Notes: a model not told the origin generated them from the sequence alone. DNA of 64,000 nt from Candidatus Persebacteraceae bacterium Df01 (GCA_030386295.1 JANQAO010000001.1:62001-126000), one strand, 5' to 3'; positions 1 through 9,641 are shown, numbered from the stretch's first letter. Translations and numbers: made by a program.

Positions 1-615
1 TCACGTCTAGGAGAAGAATCTCGCCAAGTGCTTGGCGCGGGCGCCGATTGGCTACACTTTGATGTAATGGATAACCATTACGTACCCAATCTAACTTTTG
101 GTGCACCTGTTTGTGCAGCATTGCGTCACCACTTACCAACAGCAGTACTGGATACGCACTTAATGACCTCGCCGGTAGATAATTTAATTGAGCCTTTTGC
201 CGAAGCTGGCGCCAATATTTTAACGTTTCATCCAGAAGCAACGACACACCCGCACCGGACTGCCACCCGCATCACCGCTACTGGCATGCAATGCGGCATA
301 GCGCTCAATCCGGCAACTCCATTGACTCAGCTAGATTATCTGCTGGATGTCGCAGACCTTGTATTGCTTATGACAGTTAATCCCGGTTTTGGCGGGCAAA
401 AATTTATCTGCCAGATGCTAAATAAAATTTCCTCCTTGCGCCGGCAACTAGACGACAGTGGACGATCGATTCGCCTGCAAGTAGACGGTGGCGTCAATGC
501 GGAAACGGCCTCCCAGTGTCTAGCCGCTGGTGCCGACACACTGGTAGCAGGCAATGCCATCTTTAGCACTGACGATTATGCGCTTGCTGTGGCAGGATTA
601 CGAAAATCGGCATGA
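1..615 (+). CDS. rpe: Ribulose-phosphate 3-epimerase, 5' end cut by the window
   Basis: This enzyme interconverts ribulose 5-phosphate and xylulose 5-phosphate in the pentose phosphate or Calvin cycle. The frame is open from base 1, and the residues before the first internal GTG (base 28) already match the family, so the real start lies upstream of the window. About 204 codons remain of a usual 220-225. Family motifs seen are LHFDVMDNHYVPNLTFG, which holds metal ligands, VNPGFGGQKF, which contacts phosphate, and VDGGVN. The stop overlaps the gph start by four bases (ATGA), so the two are probably translationally coupled. Rpe next to Gph is a common proteobacterial pair. Confidence 0.96.
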   Translation, partial: SRLGEESRQVLGAGADWLHFDVMDNHYVPNLTFGAPVCAALRHHLPTAVLDTHLMTSPVDNLIEPFAEAGANILTFHPEATTHPHRTATRITATGMQCGIALNPATPLTQLDYLLDVADLVLLMTVNPGFGGQKFICQMLNKISSLRRQLDDSGRSIRLQVDGGVNAETASQCLAAGADTLVAGNAIFSTDDYALAVAGLRKSA

Positions 616-1307
616 CAAAAGCGCTTTTGTTTGACTTAGACGGCACTTTGATTGATTCAGCACCAGACATTCACGCCGCTGCTATTGGTACATTAAACGA
701 CTTACAACTGCCACCAGTGCCTTTGTCGGAAGCCAAACAGTATATCGGCGACGGCATGGAACGGTTTGTAAAGCGTATTCTCACCCGCCAGTGGTGGGGA
801 GAACCAGCAACTGACCTGTTAACACACGCTAAAGTCCGTATGAATATTCATTACGAACGGGAATGCACAGTACGCCGCTTAATATATGATGGCGTAAAAG
901 AAACACTAACGACACTGCAAGCGGCGGGAATAGCGCTGGGATGCGTAACGAATAAACCGTTACGTTTTACTCAACCAGTACTAGCTGCGTGTGGGCTGGA
1001 CGTTTTCTTTAGTGCCGTTGTGGCAGGAGACTCGTTACCTGTCAAAAAACCCGCTCCCGAACCGTTACAAGAAGCATGTCACTTACTCAACGTAGATTGC
1101 CACGATACGTGGATGGTAGGCGATTCTGTTGCCGATGCTCGCGCCGCCACCGCCGCCGGCTGCCACTTTGCTGTCGTGTCATACGGCTACCACCGCAACG
1201 GTCATTTACCAGACGCTGACACTGTGATAAAATTTTTTCCTGAAGTAATAAACTTAATTAATTTTCAATATTCTACTGAAAAGAAAACCTCTCATGCTGG
1301 CTGTTGA
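612..1307 (+). CDS. gph: Phosphoglycolate phosphatase (HAD superfamily)
   Basis: This hydrolase removes phosphate from 2-phosphoglycolate, made by Rubisco oxygenation or DNA 3'-end repair. The 231-residue protein has all the HAD motifs: FDLDGTLIDSAPD near residues 7-19 with the nucleophile and acid/base aspartates, VTNKP (motif II), KPAPEPL with the motif III lysine, and VGDSVADARAA (motif IV). Length and N-terminus fit the Gph family. It overlaps rpe by four bases at its start and the ABC ATPase gene by fourteen at its end. A general HAD sugar phosphatase is the main alternative, but the rpe neighbour favours Gph. Confidence 0.93.
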   Translation: MTKALLFDLDGTLIDSAPDIHAAAIGTLNDLQLPPVPLSEAKQYIGDGMERFVKRILTRQWWGEPATDLLTHAKVRMNIHYERECTVRRLIYDGVKETLTTLQAAGIALGCVTNKPLRFTQPVLAACGLDVFFSAVVAGDSLPVKKPAPEPLQEACHLLNVDCHDTWMVGDSVADARAATAAGCHFAVVSYGYHRNGHLPDADTVIKFFPEVINLINFQYSTEKKTSHAGC

Positions 1308-2013
1308 AGTTCACAATTTAACTAAATCTTACTATGGCACTCCCGTATTGCGGGGCATTAATTTTTCTGTTGAGGCTGGTCAATCTTTTGGCTTTGCTGG
1401 AATTAATGGCGCGGGTAAGAGTACATTTTTGAAATGTCTGCTGGATTTTTGCCATTACGAAAGCGGTGATATTCGTCTGTTCGATGTATCTAGTAAAAAC
1501 CGACATGCTCGAGCGCGTATGGCATTTTTACCGGAGCGCTTTATTCCACCCTATTATTTAACTGGCGAACAGTTTTTGCGCTTTATGATGAAACTACAAG
1601 ATACACCTTTTTCACATAAGCAGGCACTGGAAATGCTAGCCGATTTGGATTTAGATGATTCAGCACTCCGAAAGCCGGTGCGCTCATTTTCCAAGGGAAT
1701 GACCCAAAAATTGGGATTGGCATCTTGTTTTTTAGCCGAGCGTGACATCTATTTTTTAGATGAGCCCATGAGTGGACTAGACCCCAAAGCGCGAGTGCTA
1801 GTTAAACGTCAATTTAGCAAACTCGCAGAACGCGGTGCAACACTTTTTTTTACTTCCCACATGCTAGCCGATATCGAAGAAGTCTGCTCACGCATGGGAG
1901 TGTTGCATGACGGCCGCATTTGCTACCTCGGAACACCGGCAATGATGCGAGAGCAGTTTGGCGGCAATACACTAGAAGAAGCTTACTTAGCAGCGATTAA
2001 TACCAATGCTTGA
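1294..2013 (+). CDS. ABC-2 type exporter, ATP-binding subunit
   Basis: This is the ATP-hydrolysing subunit of an ABC exporter. The 239-residue protein has a Walker A motif GINGAGKST at residues 36-44, the signature FSKGMTQKLGLA, a Walker B ending YFLDEP, and the switch histidine in FFTSHMLADIEE. It resembles the NatA/NosF class that pairs with ABC-2 permeases. Its likely membrane partner is the permease at 3318-4106, but serS lies between them. It overlaps gph by 14 bases and serS by 8. The substrate cannot be read from the sequence. Confidence 0.88.
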   Translation: MLAVEVHNLTKSYYGTPVLRGINFSVEAGQSFGFAGINGAGKSTFLKCLLDFCHYESGDIRLFDVSSKNRHARARMAFLPERFIPPYYLTGEQFLRFMMKLQDTPFSHKQALEMLADLDLDDSALRKPVRSFSKGMTQKLGLASCFLAERDIYFLDEPMSGLDPKARVLVKRQFSKLAERGATLFFTSHMLADIEEVCSRMGVLHDGRICYLGTPAMMREQFGGNTLEEAYLAAINTNA

Positions 2014-3274
2014 CGTAGCCTTGTTGCGGCGAGATTTTGGCGTAGTCGCCGACAACCTTCAACGACGCGGCATAACGCTAAATGAGGCGGCTTTTTCTGC
2101 CTTGGATCAGCAACGACGACAAACGCAAGAATACACAGAAACGTTGCGTGCTAAACGAAACGCACAAACTAAACAAATTAGTGCCGATAAAGCATCGGGC
2201 AAAATAACAACACCGGAAGATTTTAAGACGCCACTTCAGCAAGCACAACAAGAAATGAATCAATCACAAGCAGCGTTGGACAAATATTTATATGATATTC
2301 CCAATTTACTTCATAAGTCAGTTCCCGACGGTCTCGGAGAACAAGACAACGTAAAAGTTCGGTGCTGGGGCAAGCCGCCATCGTTTGATTTTGTCGCTAA
2401 AGACCATACGGCGCTGGGCGAAGCACTACAGTTAATAAATTTTGACGATGCCGTCAAATTAGCCGCAGCACGATTTGTAATACTCGCCGGACCACTCGCG
2501 CGGCTACACCGAGTGCTTGCACAATTTATGCTTAATTTGCATGTTGACGAACACGGTTGTCGCGAAATGTATGTGCCTTATCTGGCTAATCCAGCCACAC
2601 TGACAGGCACCGGACAGCTACCCAAGTTTGAAGAAGATTTGTTTTTCATGGAACGAGACGCGCTGTATTTAATACCCACTGCAGAAGTGGCACTCACTAA
2701 TTTAGTGCGCGATCGTCTTATTTCACCAGCCGAGTTACCCTTGCGGCTGGTGTCACACACGCCGTGCTTTCGGCGCGAAGCTGGATCTTATGGCAAAGAC
2801 ACACGCGGCATGTTGCGTCAGCATCAATTTGACAAAGTGGAGTTGGTATCTGTTTGTACGCCAGAAGAGTCTTATCGCATGCTAGAAGAAATGACAACTC
2901 ACGCTTGTCGGGTTTTGGAATTGTTGGAGCTACCCTATCGCGTAGTATCCCTATGTGGTGGCGACATTGGCTTTGCCGCTGCCAAAACATATGACATAGA
3001 AGTGTGGTTGCCAGGTCAACAATGTTATCGTGAAATTTCTTCGTGCAGCAACTGCGAAGATTTTCAAGCACGGCGCATGAAAGCGCGCTACCGACAAGCA
3101 AATGGCAAACCTGCCTTGTTACACACACTTAACGGCTCCGGCGTGGCGGTAGGACGAGCACTCATTGCCGTGATGGAAAATTATCAACAAGCGGACGGTA
3201 GCATTAATATCCCCGATGTTTTACGCCCTTTGATGGGGAACATGACCCGTATCACCAGAGAAAATAACGGATGA
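2006..3274 (+). CDS. serS: Serine-tRNA ligase
   Basis: This cytoplasmic class II synthetase charges tRNA-Ser (and tRNA-Sec where present). The 422-residue product has the N-terminal helical hairpin that grips the long tRNA arm (about residues 30-105, rich in Q, K and A), motif 2 around residues 251-290 containing CFRREAGSYGKDTRG, and motif 3 at about 377-395, GSGVAVGRALIAVMENYQ. Length is normal. The start overlaps the ABC ATPase gene by 8 bases. Its position between an ABC ATPase and an ABC-2 permease is unusual. Identification is firm. Confidence 0.97.
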   Translation: MLDVALLRRDFGVVADNLQRRGITLNEAAFSALDQQRRQTQEYTETLRAKRNAQTKQISADKASGKITTPEDFKTPLQQAQQEMNQSQAALDKYLYDIPNLLHKSVPDGLGEQDNVKVRCWGKPPSFDFVAKDHTALGEALQLINFDDAVKLAAARFVILAGPLARLHRVLAQFMLNLHVDEHGCREMYVPYLANPATLTGTGQLPKFEEDLFFMERDALYLIPTAEVALTNLVRDRLISPAELPLRLVSHTPCFRREAGSYGKDTRGMLRQHQFDKVELVSVCTPEESYRMLEEMTTHACRVLELLELPYRVVSLCGGDIGFAAAKTYDIEVWLPGQQCYREISSCSNCEDFQARRMKARYRQANGKPALLHTLNGSGVAVGRALIAVMENYQQADGSINIPDVLRPLMGNMTRITRENNG

Positions 3275-3317
3275 AAAAACGAATTTGGCACATAACTTTC
3301 TTACACAGGGTGACTGT

Positions 3318-4106
3318 ATGAAAAAAACATCCGATTGGAAAATTGTATCGGTTATCGCACTGTATGCATTGCGTGAAGCATTGCAAAATCGTATTTTTTG
3401 GATTGCTTTATTTTTTGCCGTTATCGGCATTGGCGTATCCGCCTTTATTGGCGACATTGCAATTATTGAAAACAAAATTGTGGAAGCAACCTTTCTTGCA
3501 GCCGCCTATCGTTTTTGTGCGGTGCTGGTACTAATGGTGTTGGTAATTTCCACATTAGTACGCGAATTTAACGACAAGTGTTTAGAATTATATTTATCAC
3601 TAACCATCTCACGACCAATTTATTTTATCGGCAAAATGGCCGGCTTTTTTGCAGTAAGCACTTTATTGGCGGCAATATTTGCAGCGGTGTTGTTGTTATA
3701 TGCCGAACCCGCACCAGTTCTTTTATGGTTTTTATCTCTCGCTTGTGAGCTAACAATTGTTGCGTCAGTAAGCGTATTTTGTGTAATAACATTTAATCAG
3801 CAAATTCCGGCATCTTTTGCCGCCGCCTTTTTCTTTTATTTGATGAGTCGCTCAGCAGATAGCATAGTGCTCATCAGCAAAAGTGAAATTTTGCTGCACA
3901 CCACTGGCAACGCGGTAATCTCTTTTGTAGTAGATAATCTAGCAGTAGCGTTGCCGAGTTTGGCGCGTTTTACCCAAACCGATTGGGTGGCATACGGCAA
4001 TGCCCCGTTTGCTGATGCACTGCCGTTAATTGCACTGCAAACGGTAATTTACGTGATGTTAATCGGCGGCGTCACACTAGTTGATTTTTCCCGAAAAAAT
4101 CTTTGA
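3318..4106 (+). CDS. ABC-2 type exporter, permease subunit
   Basis: This 262-residue membrane protein has about six hydrophobic segments, for example FWIALFFAVIGIGVSAFIG, FCAVLVLMVLVISTLV and ALQTVIYVMLIGGVTLV, the layout of ABC-2 permeases. I chose the ATG at 3318, which is preceded by CAGGGTGA, over an in-frame TTG at 3285. The conserved-looking segment LVREFNDKCLELYLSLTISR lies on the cytoplasmic side, as in ABC-2 permeases where it contacts the ATPase. It probably works with the ATPase at 1294-2013. Its stop overlaps or abuts the next gene, suggesting one transcript. Confidence 0.82.
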   Translation: MKKTSDWKIVSVIALYALREALQNRIFWIALFFAVIGIGVSAFIGDIAIIENKIVEATFLAAAYRFCAVLVLMVLVISTLVREFNDKCLELYLSLTISRPIYFIGKMAGFFAVSTLLAAIFAAVLLLYAEPAPVLLWFLSLACELTIVASVSVFCVITFNQQIPASFAAAFFFYLMSRSADSIVLISKSEILLHTTGNAVISFVVDNLAVALPSLARFTQTDWVAYGNAPFADALPLIALQTVIYVMLIGGVTLVDFSRKNL

Positions 4107-4108
4107 CT

Positions 4109-4981
4109 ATGCCCGTCGCCCGTCTCAAATTTCGTTTCCGGCTAATTGTCAAAGAAGAGTATCAACCTCTGCGTAATGTGCCACGCTGGCTGTGGTTGCT
4201 GATGGCAACCGCCATAGCGGCACAAATCGCTTTTTCGGTGTTACTGTTACCACAGCCAAAACCGAAAATTAGCGCATTGCATCAACCACCGTCGGCACTG
4301 TTTTTACAAGCTGTCTCTTTAGGCGACCCACTGGCATTAGGGCGAATACTGATGATGAACTTACAAGCCCATGACAATCAACAAGGTCTTAGCATTCCCT
4401 TTAGAGAACTGGATTATGATGTGCTGGGACAATGGCTTGACCGGATTGTGTCATTAGATGAAAAAGCCGAATACCCACATTTTTCCGCCGCTAAAATATA
4501 TTCTTTCGTATCAAATGAAGAACGGCAGAACAAAATGATTGAATGGGTACGTCGTCACTTTGCTCGTTCTCCAGACACTCGTTGGGAGTGGATGGCGCAC
4601 ATGACTAATCTAGCGCGACACACTTTAAAAAACAACGCACTCGCATTAGAAATGGCAAAAGAAATGCGCGACCTAACCACGCCAGGAAAAGTACCGGGCT
4701 GGGTGCGGCAAACGGAAGCATTTATTTTGGAAGAAGAGGAGGAGTATGAAGCTTCTGCTTCTTTACTGGCTGGATTACTAGAAGCAGGTGAAGTAACCGA
4801 TCCGACAGAGTTTGAATTTTTATTGAGACGACTAGAAGATATTATTGACAAGCAAGTCAAAAGTGGAGAAATTCGAACTCAAGCGCAGATAAAAGAAAAA
4901 ACCAGAACACTAGAAAGCTTGCAGGCCAGATTTTTATCGCAGTATCAAGAACCCACAAAAGAAGTAAATAAACCCCAATAA
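4109..4981 (+). CDS. Membrane-anchored protein of unknown function beside an ABC exporter
   Basis: I do not recognise a named family. The roughly 290-residue product has one transmembrane segment near residues 28-48 (WLWLLMATAIAAQIAFSVLLL) after a basic N-terminus, then a soluble, alpha-helical, acidic region with TPR-like helix pairs. This predicts an anchor with most of the protein outside the cytoplasm. The ATG at 4109 is used here; a TTG at 4103 overlaps the permease stop and is also possible. Its tight coupling to the permease gene suggests it is an accessory part of that ABC system. Only the topology is directly supported. Confidence 0.7.
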   Translation: MPVARLKFRFRLIVKEEYQPLRNVPRWLWLLMATAIAAQIAFSVLLLPQPKPKISALHQPPSALFLQAVSLGDPLALGRILMMNLQAHDNQQGLSIPFRELDYDVLGQWLDRIVSLDEKAEYPHFSAAKIYSFVSNEERQNKMIEWVRRHFARSPDTRWEWMAHMTNLARHTLKNNALALEMAKEMRDLTTPGKVPGWVRQTEAFILEEEEEYEASASLLAGLLEAGEVTDPTEFEFLLRRLEDIIDKQVKSGEIRTQAQIKEKTRTLESLQARFLSQYQEPTKEVNKPQ

Positions 4982-5047
4982 ATCCGCTAGATAATAGATT
5001 AGTATTATTTTTCCACGAGGCGGAACAAGCGACTCTGCCGTAGAATT

Positions 5048-5293
5048 TTAATCGTCTTTATTTTTTTTTGAGAAAAGTGCTTTGACCTTGTGATAGTACT
5101 TACGGCATGTGTATGTCACCGCACCAAATGCGCCCAAAATAGCGGTAACAATTGCCGCACCCGAACCTGGATCGATATAAGCGTGCGCATCCACGTGAAA
5201 AATAATTGTCCACAACGTAATAACCCCCAAGCGAGAAAACCGCTTGTCGGTTACGCGGGGACGCGAAGAATCATTCGTACAAATAGTCTGCAT
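5048..5293 (-). CDS. Small exported or membrane protein with YIDPGSG motif
   Basis: This 81-residue protein is read from an ATG at 5293 with GGAG just upstream. Residues about 22-38 (LGVITLWTIIFHVDAHA) look like a signal peptide ending in AHA. The mature end would begin with YIDPGSG, followed by a hydrophobic stretch (AAIVTAILGAFGAVTYTC) and a strongly basic tail (KALFSKKNK). Small proteins with this motif recur near sulfatase/alkaline-phosphatase-fold membrane enzymes, from general knowledge. Its gene overlaps the 3' end of the sulfatase-like gene by 23 bases, so they are co-transcribed. Function is unknown; ORF reality is supported by the motif and coupling. Confidence 0.72.
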   Translation of the reverse strand: MQTICTNDSSRPRVTDKRFSRLGVITLWTIIFHVDAHAYIDPGSGAAIVTAILGAFGAVTYTCRKYYHKVKALFSKKNKDD

Positions 5294-6917
5294 AATCTCC
5301 ATCCTTTTCGTCTTCATCACCCTCCCCATATCCATACCTACCAGCATATATTAAATCATACTCCATCGCATTAATTGCGGGGTCACCGCCATCAGCCAAG
5401 CAACGAACAATATTGTAGGCAACTTGTGAATTTACCGAATAACTAGAGTTCTGCTGAATATAAGAGGCACAAGCATCCGGCGGATAAAAACCGGCAATAA
5501 CACCATAATGGTCAAGTATATAAAAATCTTTTTCGTCCTCTTGCAGCGTCTCCCATTCCATCCCTCTAGAAAGGCTAGCACCATGATCACCGAACAAATA
5601 AACTAAAGCATCCGGATCATTTTTTTTAATAAAAGACATAATTTTGTCAATAGACTGCGCGGCAAGTTGACTACCTTCTATATATTCTTTCTGGTAAGCA
5701 GAAAATTGCCCCGGCAAACCAGCATAGTGAAGAGGAGTGTGGGTAGGTGCAATAATATAAGACATAATCACTTGAGGACCTTTGGGCAAGAGACGAGAAA
5801 CTTCCTCAAGGAAATAATCGGTATACATCACTGGGTCAAGTATGGTGTTGACGACTTTATCCTTTAATCCTCCCCAATTATTATCAATTGCTATTCGCAA
5901 TAAAAAACAATAACCAAAAAGCCCGTAATGAAATTGCCAATTGTTGACAAATGAACAAGCGGCAGAATACTTATTAGCGGTGTTGTAGCTATCTATATGA
6001 GGCCCTTTGGCGGAACCAAAATAATTATCTCTATGATATATATTTGTAGAATAACCATTAGCCTTGAAAATTTCTAATAGCGGCCCTGCGACCTTACCGA
6101 TAATTATTTCGTGCTGTTGTTTTTCTGGCATAGCACGATAGTATTCTCTATCCATCGCCAAAAACATGTTAAGAGCAGATTTTGTTGATGCGCCATCACT
6201 AAATGCATTTTTAAACAGTATAAAGCCATGTTTTTTCAGCATCTGCGCATAAGGTAGCGATTTAATATTCATAAGCTTTTGAGCTAGCGATTCCGGTATC
6301 ATCGCGTCATAAGAAAGAAAATAAACATTTGGCCTACGCACAAAATTCACAATTTTAATATTAGAAGAGGAGGTCATACCAGAAAGAGGAACAGCCGGAG
6401 AAGACACATATTGTTGAGAACTTAGAGAATTCACGGTCGTTATTGTCAGCGCAAAAGCTAGCAACAAAACCGTTGATGCAGTAGCAATTTTCAGCCAGCG
6501 GACTCCATCAGACAGCGATTGAAAAAAAACAGTGGCTATCAAAAAAGCCACGAACGCTATCAGCCATTGCCAAATAGAAGACAACGTGAGAATGTCTTGA
6601 TTATAAAAAAGATACAGCGAGCAGATATTGACAGCGGCGAAAGCCCCAAGTGCTGTATTAATAAAACGAAATCTCAACCACGCTAAACTTCCAATAATTA
6701 TAGATTGAACACAAAGCACTACAATCGTTAGAGAAGCCGCAAAGAGCGCGTCATCGTAGGAAAATTCTCCAGCAGCACTGTTGTAGGTACTGACAAACCA
6801 AAAACCACTTAACGACGCCAAACAGCAGATTTTTGCAGCAACGTTTTTAAAATCTGCTAAAGAAATGCTTATTCGTCTCCGATTTTTTCTGCTTTTTTTA
6901 GTGGTTTTATTGGCCAT
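5271..6917 (-). CDS. Membrane-bound sulfatase-like hydrolase or transferase (alkaline phosphatase fold)
   Basis: The 548-residue protein has a basic N-terminus, about five transmembrane segments (residues 25-165), then a large extracytoplasmic domain. That domain shows sulfatase/LTA-synthase-like metal-site features: NVYFLSYDAM (197-206) at its start, a likely nucleophile in DGASTKSALN (241-250, T245 or a neighbouring S), PTHTPLHY (391-398) and FGDHGASL (442-449). The arrangement matches enzymes that move phosphoglycerol, phosphoethanolamine or similar groups at the cell surface. The C-terminus is very acidic (GEGDEDEKDGDYAD). The true substrate is unknown. The YIDPGSG gene follows with overlap. 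The 193 AT-rich bases upstream probably hold its promoter. Confidence 0.8.
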   Translation of the reverse strand: MANKTTKKSRKNRRRISISLADFKNVAAKICCLASLSGFWFVSTYNSAAGEFSYDDALFAASLTIVVLCVQSIIIGSLAWLRFRFINTALGAFAAVNICSLYLFYNQDILTLSSIWQWLIAFVAFLIATVFFQSLSDGVRWLKIATASTVLLLAFALTITTVNSLSSQQYVSSPAVPLSGMTSSSNIKIVNFVRRPNVYFLSYDAMIPESLAQKLMNIKSLPYAQMLKKHGFILFKNAFSDGASTKSALNMFLAMDREYYRAMPEKQQHEIIIGKVAGPLLEIFKANGYSTNIYHRDNYFGSAKGPHIDSYNTANKYSAACSFVNNWQFHYGLFGYCFLLRIAIDNNWGGLKDKVVNTILDPVMYTDYFLEEVSRLLPKGPQVIMSYIIAPTHTPLHYAGLPGQFSAYQKEYIEGSQLAAQSIDKIMSFIKKNDPDALVYLFGDHGASLSRGMEWETLQEDEKDFYILDHYGVIAGFYPPDACASYIQQNSSYSVNSQVAYNIVRCLADGGDPAINAMEYDLIYAGRYGYGEGDEDEKDGDYADYLYE

Positions 6918-7110
6918 AAAATTTAATTATGCTTTCTGATAGTTAATTATTAATGAAACATATCGTGCCATATATAATTATATCCTCGCGAAAGGCATAA
7001 AGTCGCTGAGTAAAATTTACCGTCAAACAACTTGCCGTTATTCATTACTTTTCCGAAATCTACATTAACTTACCGACGGACTAGCATCGTCATAATTTAC
7101 CAAAACAAAA

Positions 7111-7623
7111 TTAATCGCTTGCGTTATCGTTTTGTTGTCGCAATTTTCTCAAAAAACCCGGTACTTTTTCCGCCGTAATGCCGCTGTGTATTTTTTCGTT
7201 GTTAACGATAATTGCTGGCGCATCGCCACAAGCACCAAAACACTCACCTTCGCGCAAAGTCCATTCGTCATCCGCCGTTGTTTCGCCAAAATCAACACCC
7301 AACGCCTCCTTCAAGGCGGCGGCCGTTTCTGTCGCTCCCATCAACATACATGGAAGATTAGTACACAAACACAATTTGTTTCGTCCCACTGGTTTTAGGT
7401 CGTACATGTTATAAAACGTAGCCACTTCATAAGCGCGAATTGCTGGAATTTTTAAGTACTCGGCAACAAAAGCGATAGTGTCATCAGCCAGCCAGCCCTT
7501 TTCTTTTTGCGCGATGCGCAAGGCACTCATTACTGCCGACGCTTGTTTGCCGGGCGGATATTTTTCCATTTCACGATCAATCGCCGCCAGTGACTCGGCA
7601 GATAAGTTTTTTTCGGCACTCAT
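7111..7623 (-). CDS. nuoE: NADH-quinone oxidoreductase subunit E
   Basis: NuoE is a peripheral-arm subunit of respiratory complex I and carries the 2Fe-2S cluster N1a in a thioredoxin-like fold. The 170-residue product has the four expected cysteines: C87 and C92 in CTNLPC, and C128 and C132 in CFGAC. The N-terminal helical part ([18 protein letters not shown]) also matches. Its start overlaps the nuoD stop by four bases (ATGA). nuoF would normally follow, but the next gene downstream is the unrelated sulfatase-like gene after 193 bases. Confidence 0.96.
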   Translation of the reverse strand: MSAEKNLSAESLAAIDREMEKYPPGKQASAVMSALRIAQKEKGWLADDTIAFVAEYLKIPAIRAYEVATFYNMYDLKPVGRNKLCLCTNLPCMLMGATETAAALKEALGVDFGETTADDEWTLREGECFGACGDAPAIIVNNEKIHSGITAEKVPGFLRKLRQQNDNASD

Positions 7624-8873
7624 CGATCAATCTCACCAAACACAATGTCCATTGTGCCAATGATAGACACCACATCGGACAACATGTGTCCACGTGCCAT
7701 TTCATCCATCGCTGCCAGATGAACAAACCCCGGCGCACGAATTTTTAGACGGTACGGCTTGTTGGCACCGTCCGACACCAAATAAATACCAAACTCCCCT
7801 TTAGGATGCTCCACCGCACAATAAGCCTCGCCAGAAGGCACGTGCATTCCTTCAGTAAACAGCTTAAAGTGGTGGATGAGTTCTTCCATGTTGTCTTTCA
7901 TGTTGACGCGAGACGGCGGTGCGATTTTGTGATCTTCCACAATAACTGGACCGGGGTTTGCTCTCAACCATTCTACGCACTGTTTAATAATACGATTGGA
8001 CTGGCGCATTTCTTCCATACGCACCAAATAACGGTCATAACAATCCCCGTTAACGCCTACCGGAATATCAAAATCCAGCTGTTCATAAACTTCATAAGGT
8101 TGTTTTTTGCGCAAATCCCATTCCACGCCACTGCCACGCAACATGGGTCCGGTAAAGCCCAGTGCCAGCGCCCGCTCCGGCGTTACCACACCAATATCCA
8201 CGGTACGCTGTTTCCAGATACGGTTATCGGTAAGCAGGGTTTCGTATTCGTCTACTTTAGCCGGAAACCGTTCAATAAAATCGGCAATAAACTCCAATAA
8301 ACCACCCTGCCTATTAGCGTTAAGTTCCTTCACATGGGATTCGCTTTTGAATCGGGAAACGCTGTATTGCGGCATCGTATCAGGCAAATCCCGATACACT
8401 CCACCAGGACGATAATACGCGGCATGCATGCGAGCACCAGAAACGGCCTCATAACAATCCATCAAATCTTCGCGCTCGCGAAAGGCATACAAAAACATGC
8501 TCATCGCACCGATATCCAGCGCGTGCGCGCCCAGCCACAGCAGGTGATTGAGAATACGTGTGATTTCATCAAACATCACACGGATGTACTGCGCACGTAT
8601 GGGCGGCGTCAGCCCGCAAAGTTTTTCAATCGCCATCACATAGGCGTGTTCATTGACCATCATGGAAACATAATCCAACCGATCCATATAGGGCAGTGCT
8701 TGAATAAATGTTTTTTGTTCGGCTAATTTTTCGGTAGCACGGTGGAGTAAACCGATATGCGGGTCAGCGCGCTCAATGACTTCGCCGTCCAACTCCAGTA
8801 CCAACCGCAACACTCCATGTGCCGCCGGGTGTTGGGGACCCAAATTCATTGTGTAATTACGAATCTCAGCCAT
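7620..8873 (-). CDS. nuoD: NADH-quinone oxidoreductase subunit D
   Basis: NuoD is the 49-kDa-type subunit that forms much of the quinone-binding pocket of complex I. I start it at the ATG at 8873, giving [20 protein letters not shown] and 417 residues, the usual length; a longer frame upstream overlaps nuoC and does not match the family. Motifs include [32 protein letters not shown] and the C-terminal [21 protein letters not shown] region. It overlaps nuoC by eight bases and nuoE by four, so the three are one translationally coupled unit. Confidence 0.97.
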   Translation of the reverse strand: MAEIRNYTMNLGPQHPAAHGVLRLVLELDGEVIERADPHIGLLHRATEKLAEQKTFIQALPYMDRLDYVSMMVNEHAYVMAIEKLCGLTPPIRAQYIRVMFDEITRILNHLLWLGAHALDIGAMSMFLYAFREREDLMDCYEAVSGARMHAAYYRPGGVYRDLPDTMPQYSVSRFKSESHVKELNANRQGGLLEFIADFIERFPAKVDEYETLLTDNRIWKQRTVDIGVVTPERALALGFTGPMLRGSGVEWDLRKKQPYEVYEQLDFDIPVGVNGDCYDRYLVRMEEMRQSNRIIKQCVEWLRANPGPVIVEDHKIAPPSRVNMKDNMEELIHHFKLFTEGMHVPSGEAYCAVEHPKGEFGIYLVSDGANKPYRLKIRAPGFVHLAAMDEMARGHMLSDVVSIIGTMDIVFGEIDR

Positions 8874-9459
8874 GATCGTCGCGCTCTCTGCCAAAATCGT
8901 CTTCACGCACAATACGCGGTGTTACCTCGCGCGGTTCTATGCTCACGGGGACGTACACCACCCGCTTTTTTTCTGGGTCATAACGCATTTCCACGTGGCC
9001 AGAAACGGGGAAATCTTTGCGAAATGGATGACCGATAAAACCGTAATCGGTAAGAATTCGCCGTAAATCTTGATGTCCATGAAAAACGATACCGTACAAA
9101 TCAAATGCTTCACGCTCAAACCAGCCAGCGGCGGCCCAGATGTCGGTAACCGAAGACATTTGCGGAAAACTCTCATCCTCACAAAAAGCGCGCACTCGCA
9201 ATCGGCGGTTGTGGGTGAGGGAGAGTAAATGATAAACCACGGCAAATTTTTTGTTTGGATACGCCGCGTGTTCAGAATAATCAATTCCTGCTAAATCAAT
9301 GAGTTGCTCAAAACAGAAGTCTTTTTCGTCACGCAACGCCCGCATTGTTTCAGAAATTCGGTTTTCTGGCACCAGTAGCATAATTTCATCCAATTTGTCG
9401 TTTACGACAAAATCACCGCTATCAAACCGTGCTTTTAATAAATCCGCCAAGAGGCTCAT
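8866..9459 (-). CDS. nuoC: NADH-quinone oxidoreductase subunit C
   Basis: NuoC is the 30-kDa-type subunit of the complex I connecting arm. The product of about 197 residues has the family core: [55 protein letters not shown] and [20 protein letters not shown], with the C-terminal [15 protein letters not shown]. The start is uncertain: ATG at 9459 (MSLLADLL) is used, with ATGs at 9477 and 9501 possible, and no strong ribosome site at any of them. nuoA and nuoB, normally upstream, are absent; a divergent glycosylase gene begins 183 bases away. Confidence 0.93.
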   Translation of the reverse strand: MSLLADLLKARFDSGDFVVNDKLDEIMLLVPENRISETMRALRDEKDFCFEQLIDLAGIDYSEHAAYPNKKFAVVYHLLSLTHNRRLRVRAFCEDESFPQMSSVTDIWAAAGWFEREAFDLYGIVFHGHQDLRRILTDYGFIGHPFRKDFPVSGHVEMRYDPEKKRVVYVPVSIEPREVTPRIVREDDFGRERDDHG

Positions 9460-9641
9460 AACCGTTAATTTTATCATCGCCGCCGCCGTGTGCATTTTCA
9501 TCGCTCGCGCTCAACCAATCCTCCACCGTTCTCATCCCCGCCATCGCCGCGTCCGAGCGTCATCAATTACCTGCCGTGAGAAACAATCCTCTGAAGAAAA
9601 CACATACAATGGCGGACACAAACTGCCTGTTTTAATATTTT

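Noticed and set aside
5000-5047. Hairpin between the converging genes at 4981 and 5048
   Set aside because: Six pairs with a wobble and a nine-base loop, and no T-run on either side, so not called a terminator.
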